Source: DATFRX01 sp035630615
GTDB taxonomy: Bacteria; Actinomycetota; Actinomycetes; Propionibacteriales; Nocardioidaceae
NCBI GenBank assembly: GCA_035630615.1
Contig: DASQKI010000072.1
Span: forward strand, 1-17,160
DNA length: 17,160 nucleotides
Direction of reading: 5' to 3'
In this document: piece by piece, positions 13,731-17,160 of the stretch
How positions within the stretch are numbered: position 1 is the first letter of the stretch
Layout: each line of letters begins with the position of its first letter
Notes under the pieces: model-generated
Told to the model about the DNA's origin: nothing
The model's input: the letters and a program-made list of their open reading frames with translations, nothing else
Databases searched by the model: none
Translations under genes and position numbers: made by a program

Positions 13731-15356
13731 TCAGCAGCCGTCGCGCAGGACGCCGTCGACCGCGACGGGCAGCCGCCCTGGAGCGGCTCGGTCGCCGGTG
13801 AGCACCTCGACCAGCGCCCGCATCGCCTCCGGAGTGTCGCCGTAGAGCGCGATCCGCGCCATCGTCGCGTCGCTGTCGCCCAAGACGTACGGCGTGTCCG
13901 TCGAGACCACGATGTCGCCGGCGCCGGGGCCTTCGGCGTATCCGACGAAGTCGACCACCGTGCCGGATCCGACCGACACCCCGGCCGCCTCGGCCGCATC
14001 GGTAAATGCCGCGACCGCGTCGGAGTCGCCGGTCGGCCGGACCGCTCCGTCGACCATCGGCCCCTGACACGGCCCGTCGACGACGGTGATGCCGGCCCGC
14101 GACAGGGCGAGCGACTGCTTGGTCGACGAGCCGAGCGGCCGGCCCTCGGGGTCCGCCGCCTCCTGATGCAGCAGCAAGGCAACCATCCGGGTCGCCGCCT
14201 GCTCCAGTCGCTTCCGTGGCAACCGGCCATCGTGGACCGCCGACACGATCGCGTCGATCGCCGTCGGCACGCTGGCCGGCATGAGCAAGACATCGTCGCC
14301 GGCCAGCAACGCCTTGACCGCGGCTCCGCCGGCGCCGTAGGTGTTGACGATCGCCCCCATGTTGAGCGCGTCGGTGACCGCGACGCCGTCGAAACCCATC
14401 TGGTGCCGCAGGAGGCCCGTGACGACCCGGTGCGACAGCGACGACGGCACACCCCGGTCGACCCTCTTGACCGCGATGTGGCTGATCATGACGACCGGCG
14501 CCTCGGCCTTGATCGCGGCGGCGAACGGCCGAAGGTCGCGATGCTTCAGCTCGGCGAGCGACGCCTCCTGCACCGGCAACACCTCGTGGCTGTCGGCCGG
14601 CACGCTGCCGTGGCCCGGGAAGTGCTTGACCACCGGGATGATGCCGGACCGGTCGTACCCCTCGAGCGAGGCCAAGACCGTCTTGCTGACCAGACCCGAG
14701 CTGCCGCCTGCCGAGCGGCTCCCGATCGTTGGGTCGCTCGGGCCCGCCGTCACGTCGGCATCGGGCGCGTAGACCACGGTGAACCCGGCGTCGACCAGCT
14801 CGCCTCCGGCCGCCTTCGCCGCCGCCTCGGTCGCGTGCGCGCTCCGCCCGGCACCGGCGGTCATGTACGCCGGGAACTGCGTCATCGGCTCGCCCAGCCG
14901 CTCGACGATGCCGCCCTCTTGGTCGACGCTGAGCCACAACGGCCAGTCGCGGCCGGTCTCGTCCTGAAGAGTTCGCATCGCGTTAGCGGCGTCCTCGGTC
15001 GACGCGACGTTGTCGGTCATCACGATGACGCCACCGAGGTGGTAGCGCTCGACCAACCGGGTCGGCGATCCGGTGCCGGCGTAGGCCGCGACGATCACCT
15101 GGCCGGCAAGCTCGCGCAGGCTCAGCTCGGCGACGGCGCTGTGGGCCTCGGCCAGCTCACCCTCCGTCGGACCCCATCCCGTCGGCTTGTTCGGATCGAC
15201 GGTCGGGCTCGGCGAGGAGCCCGGACTGTTCGTCTCGCTCGGTTGGCCACCGCTCGACTGGTCGTCAGCGGAGTCGTCGGAGTTGTCGCAGGCCCCGGCG
15301 GCAAGCAGGCCGAGCAGTGCGATCGTGGCCCCCAGGCGTCGCATTCCCGTTCTCAT
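13731..15356 (-). CDS. Lipoprotein glycoside hydrolase family 3 (NagZ/LpqI-like beta-N-acetylglucosaminidase)
   Basis: Probable peptidoglycan-recycling enzyme that removes N-acetylglucosamine, anchored outside the membrane. 541 aa. The signal peptide ends in the lipobox L-A-A-G-A-C (Cys23), followed by a Ser/Asp/Pro-rich linker (24-60). GH3 motifs: S-V-D-Q-E-G-G (143-149), K-H-F-P-G-H-G (244-250) with A-D-S-H (254-257; His257 is the NagZ-type acid/base) and V-T-D-A-L (327-331; Asp329 nucleophile). About 130 residues follow the catalytic domain, making it longer than ~390-aa LpqI. Open frame upstream of 15356 is Arg-rich and antisense in character. GGAGAGG directly abuts the ATG at 15356, so ATG at 15344 is an alternative; both give a proper signal. 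It lies 29 nt after the exchanger gene and is probably co-transcribed. Confidence 0.9.
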   Translation of the reverse strand: MRTGMRRLGATIALLGLLAAGACDNSDDSADDQSSGGQPSETNSPGSSPSPTVDPNKPTGWGPTEGELAEAHSAVAELSLRELAGQVIVAAYAGTGSPTRLVERYHLGGVIVMTDNVASTEDAANAMRTLQDETGRDWPLWLSVDQEGGIVERLGEPMTQFPAYMTAGAGRSAHATEAAAKAAGGELVDAGFTVVYAPDADVTAGPSDPTIGSRSAGGSSGLVSKTVLASLEGYDRSGIIPVVKHFPGHGSVPADSHEVLPVQEASLAELKHRDLRPFAAAIKAEAPVVMISHIAVKRVDRGVPSSLSHRVVTGLLRHQMGFDGVAVTDALNMGAIVNTYGAGGAAVKALLAGDDVLLMPASVPTAIDAIVSAVHDGRLPRKRLEQAATRMVALLLHQEAADPEGRPLGSSTKQSLALSRAGITVVDGPCQGPMVDGAVRPTGDSDAVAAFTDAAEAAGVSVGSGTVVDFVGYAEGPGAGDIVVSTDTPYVLGDSDATMARIALYGDTPEAMRALVEVLTGDRAAPGRLPVAVDGVLRDGC

Positions 15357-15385
15357 CCTCTCCAGACTCGCACACGGACGGACCG

Positions 15386-16333
15386 TCAGCGCAGCAGCCA
15401 GGCGACCGTGACGACATAGGCGGCGACCAGGACTCCGCCCGACCAGCGCGGGACCGACCGCAGCGTCGCGAGCGCCGCCATCGCCGCGATCACCAGCCCG
15501 CTGACAGCGAGCGCGGCGGTCTCGTCGCCGACGTCGAGAGGACGAACGACCGCCGCGATCCCCAAGGAAGCCGTGGCGTTGTACGCGATGGCGCCGAGCG
15601 TCCCGGCGAGAGCCACCTCGGGTACGCCGCGCCGCCGCGCCGACCACACCAGGGCCAACATCTCGGCACTGGTCGCCAGAGCCAGCACCGTCAGGCCGAT
15701 CGCGGAGTCACTGCGGCCGGTCTCGTCGACCAACCGCTCGGCGCCGTCGACGACGACGATGCCGCCGGCGATCATCGAGACAAACCCGGCGGCGACCCAC
15801 ACCAGCGGCCACCACCCGGGCGAGTCGTCAGCGTCGTCGTCGGTGTGTTCGTCGGTGTCGTCGAGCGCCTCGGCGAGCTCACCGATCGGCGGCGGCCGCC
15901 GCTCGACCCGCCAAAGCAGCCCGACCAGGATCAAATAGAGCGCGATCAGTCCGAGGCCCTCGGGCCGGGCGACTGTGCCGCCCAAGACGACGAAGGCCGC
16001 GACGGCGGCGGCCGCACCCGCGACGACCGCGTATCGGCGCACTGTCGACGTCAGGGCGACCGGCGCGACGATGACGAGCAGGCCGAGCGTGACCGTGGCG
16101 ATCACGAGGTTGGCACCGAGGACATCGCCGATCGCGAGGTCCGGCCGGTCCCGCCACGACGCGACACTCGCGGTCCACGCCTCCTCAGGCTCGGCGCCGG
16201 CGACCAGCGCGGCGAGACCGAAAGCACTGACCCGGACCGTCCGGGCGGCCGGCACGATGTGCTCGGCGAACGCCTCCGTGCCGGCGACGAGCAGTCCGGC
16301 CCCCGCCGCGATGAGGATCAGCGCCATCAGCAC
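15386..16333 (-). CDS. CaCA-family sodium/calcium-exchanger-like membrane protein
   Basis: 315-aa integral membrane protein with about ten hydrophobic segments in two homologous halves, as in the CaCA exchanger family. The alpha-1 repeat (36-79) holds A-G-A-E-P-E-E and D-L-A-I-G-D-V-L-G-A-N, and alpha-2 (212-259) holds A-T-S-A-E-M and A-G-T-L-G-A-I-A-Y-N-A. These correspond to G-T-S-x-P-E and G-N-x-x-G-S-N of classical members but are degenerate; Glu50 is kept, while Glu224 seems shifted by one place. The halves are joined by a loop (about 142-173) crowded with Asp and Glu, possibly cation-sensing. Start GTG at 16333 or ATG at 16327; neither has a clear ribosome site. Ion specificity (Ca2+ with Na+ or H+) cannot be told. 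First gene of a likely two-gene unit with the GH3 lipoprotein. Confidence 0.8.
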   Translation of the reverse strand: MLMALILIAAGAGLLVAGTEAFAEHIVPAARTVRVSAFGLAALVAGAEPEEAWTASVASWRDRPDLAIGDVLGANLVIATVTLGLLVIVAPVALTSTVRRYAVVAGAAAAVAAFVVLGGTVARPEGLGLIALYLILVGLLWRVERRPPPIGELAEALDDTDEHTDDDADDSPGWWPLVWVAAGFVSMIAGGIVVVDGAERLVDETGRSDSAIGLTVLALATSAEMLALVWSARRRGVPEVALAGTLGAIAYNATASLGIAAVVRPLDVGDETAALAVSGLVIAAMAALATLRSVPRWSGGVLVAAYVVTVAWLLR

Positions 16334-16364
16334 GCAACGAGGTTAGTCGGGCGCGAATTTGCGG

Positions 16365-16443
16365 CGAGATTGCACATCTTGACCACCTTCGCCGCGTCGA
16401 TCTCCCACCGAAGCGCTGTAGGTGGTCAAGATGTGCAATCTCG
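16365..16443. repeat. Perfect 24-bp inverted repeat with 31-nt loop
   Basis: Bases 16365-16388 are the exact reverse complement of 16420-16443 (arm begins CGAGATTGCACATC), separated by 31 nt. The same 4-mer GCGG flanks both outer ends (16361-16364 and 16444-16447) in direct orientation, like a target-site duplication. It sits between divergent genes (exchanger start 16333, sigma start 16513). Candidates are a small non-autonomous (MITE-like) element or a regulatory cruciform/hairpin. It ends 17 nt before the -35 of the sigma promoter. Confidence 0.9.
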
Positions 16444-16460
16444 GCGGTGAAGGGGCCGAT

Positions 16461-16488
16461 GCAACCATCCAGGGGGCTTGATGCATCT
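16461..16488 (+). promoter_or_regulatory. Predicted ECF-type promoter of the sigma-factor gene
   Basis: GCAACC (16461-16466) and GCATCT (16483-16488) separated by 16 bp have the form of ECF promoters (AAC-bearing -35, short -10), as often seen upstream of autoregulated sigma genes. A GAAGGA ribosome site (16501-16506) follows, then the ATG at 16513. Assignment is by pattern only. Confidence 0.5.
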
Positions 16489-16512
16489 AGGAGTCGTGAC
16501 GAAGGACGGCGG

Positions 16513-17034
16513 ATGAATCCGGAGGCCGAAGCGCGCTTCTCCGAGTTCGTCGCGGCTCGGCAGCAGGCGCTGCTGCGCACGGCGTACCTGCTCACCACTG
16601 AGATCCACAGTGCGGAAGACCTGGTGCAGATATCACTGGCCAAGGCCTACCTCGCGTGGGACAAGCTGCGCGATCCGCGGGCGGTCGAGGCGTACGTACG
16701 CAAGATCATGGTCAACGAGCACACCAGCTGGTGGCGTCGGGCCTGGCGGCGCAAGGAGCTCAGCACCGACGACTTGCCGGAGACACCGACGGTGCGGGAC
16801 GACCCGACCGACTTCGAGCGGCAGGACGCCCTGTGGGAGCTGGTCCAGACGCTGCCGCCGAGGCAGCGAGCGGCCGTCGTGCTCCGTTACTACGAGGACC
16901 TGTCTGAGGCCGAGACCGCCCGCGTACTCGGCTGCTCGGTCGGCACGGTCAAGAGCCAGACCAGCCGGGCCCTCGCGACATTACGGACTCGAATGGCCGA
17001 CGAGAACCACTCGACGAACGGAGGTGCAGCCTGA
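16513..17034 (+). CDS. ECF RNA polymerase sigma factor (SigE-family type)
   Basis: 173 aa, standard ECF length. Region 2 spans about 10-75 (S-A-E-D-L-V-Q at 33-39; V-R-K-I-M-V-N at 62-68, then W-W-R-R) and region 4 about 105-160 (L-P-P-R-Q-R-A-A-V-V-L-R-Y-Y-E-D-L and the helix-turn-helix C-S-V-G-T-V-K-S-Q-T-S-R-A). The frame opens at 16447, but ATG at 16513 follows GAAGGA by 6 nt and gives the family's usual N-terminus. The stop overlaps a following ATG (TGATG, 17032-17036) preceded by GGAGG, the arrangement expected when a coupled anti-sigma gene follows. Here an IS110-family element follows instead. Signal and regulon are unknown. Confidence 0.93.
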   Translation: MNPEAEARFSEFVAARQQALLRTAYLLTTEIHSAEDLVQISLAKAYLAWDKLRDPRAVEAYVRKIMVNEHTSWWRRAWRRKELSTDDLPETPTVRDDPTDFERQDALWELVQTLPPRQRAAVVLRYYEDLSEAETARVLGCSVGTVKSQTSRALATLRTRMADENHSTNGGAA

Positions 17035-17160
17035 TGTGTGAGTCAAGCAGCAACTCGGGGTGGGCGCGTTTCGTAGGGCTGCCTGGTGCGCAGGATGGCG
17101 TGCAGGACGTTGACGCGGCGGCGGGCCAGGGCGATGACGGCTTGATGGTGTGTTTTGCCG
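17035..17160 (-). mobile_element. IS110-family insertion sequence, one end (continues beyond window)
   Basis: The last ~120 bases encode, on the minus strand, the C-terminus of an IS110-type transposase. The left boundary must lie close to the sigma-gene stop, between roughly 17034 and 17043, but no terminal inverted repeat is visible; IS110 elements lack conventional ones. The other end, and any non-coding bridge-RNA region, are outside the window. Confidence 0.75.
17043..17159 (-). CDS. IS110-family transposase, C-terminal fragment (5' part outside window)
   Basis: 38 codons and a TGA stop (17043-17045). The peptide begins G-K-T-H-H-Q-A-V-I-A-L-A-R-R-R and continues V-N-V-L-H-A-I-L-R then Q-P-Y-E, the pattern that closes IS110/IS1111 transposases (a His/Lys-rich turn, A-x-A-R-R-x, then W/H-A-x-L-R-x-x-x-x-Y). 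The catalytic DEDD domain and the C-terminal Ser would lie upstream, beyond base 17160. Intact or decayed status cannot be judged from this piece. Confidence 0.8.
   Translation of the reverse strand, partial: GKTHHQAVIALARRRVNVLHAILRTRQPYETRPPRVAA

Noticed and set aside
14166..15419. Plus-strand open frame opposite the GH3 gene
   Set aside because: Antisense to a gene with intact catalytic motifs; Arg-rich, no recognisable domain.
17034..17160. Plus-strand frame starting at the ATG that overlaps the sigma stop, as an anti-sigma gene
   Set aside because: After the first few codons it is the exact antisense of the IS110 transposase C-terminus and has no anti-sigma features; only the start signal may be original.

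Overview
The window is a GC-rich, gene-dense stretch from an actinobacterium. The order groES - groEL (His-rich tail) - sigD - anti-sigma-D - guaB2 - guaB3 matches, from memory, the groES/groEL1...sigD...guaB2/guaB3 block of Mycobacterium. GTG/TTG starts, paired CIRCE operators on groES and an IdeR/DtxR iron box also fit Actinomycetota. The genus cannot be fixed from sequence alone; a Propionibacteriales/Nocardioidaceae-type organism is a guess. Most genes are on the minus strand. No tRNA, rRNA or CRISPR array was seen, and no gene-free gap exceeds 300 bases.

Layout, low to high coordinate. (1) 1-2285: iron uptake genes efeO and efeB (lipoprotein plus Tat-exported haem peroxidase; efeB runs off the left edge) behind a promoter overlapped by an IdeR/DtxR box. 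No efeU permease is visible. (2) 2318-4396: an unusual membrane-anchored protein joining a solute-binding-like domain to a von Willebrand A domain. (3) 4560-8073: guaB2, guaB3 and a nitrilase-superfamily amidohydrolase that starts on TTG inside the guaB3 stop. (4) 8022-9977: sigD and its membrane anti-sigma factor with proline-rich extracytoplasmic repeats; the anti-sigma gene runs 52 nt into guaB2. (5) 9978-12465: the groES-groEL1 operon, with a sigma-A-like promoter covered by two CIRCE elements, a hairpin between the genes and a two-hairpin structure after groEL, where mycobacteria carry whiB3. (6) 12561-13721 (plus): a THUMP-like class I methyltransferase, convergent with (7) 13731-16333: a lipoprotein GH3 (NagZ-like) hydrolase and a CaCA-type cation exchanger. 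(8) 16365-17160: a perfect 24-bp inverted repeat, an ECF sigma factor with a likely autoregulated promoter, and the 3' end of an IS110-family transposase lying just after the sigma gene, where an anti-sigma gene would be expected.

Taken together, this is mainly conserved core genome: stress and chaperone control, guanine nucleotide synthesis and iron uptake. The less ordinary parts are the SBP-vWA fusion, the groEL-sigD hairpin pair, the 24-bp inverted repeat and the insertion sequence at the right edge. No clear new defence or biosynthetic system was recognised.
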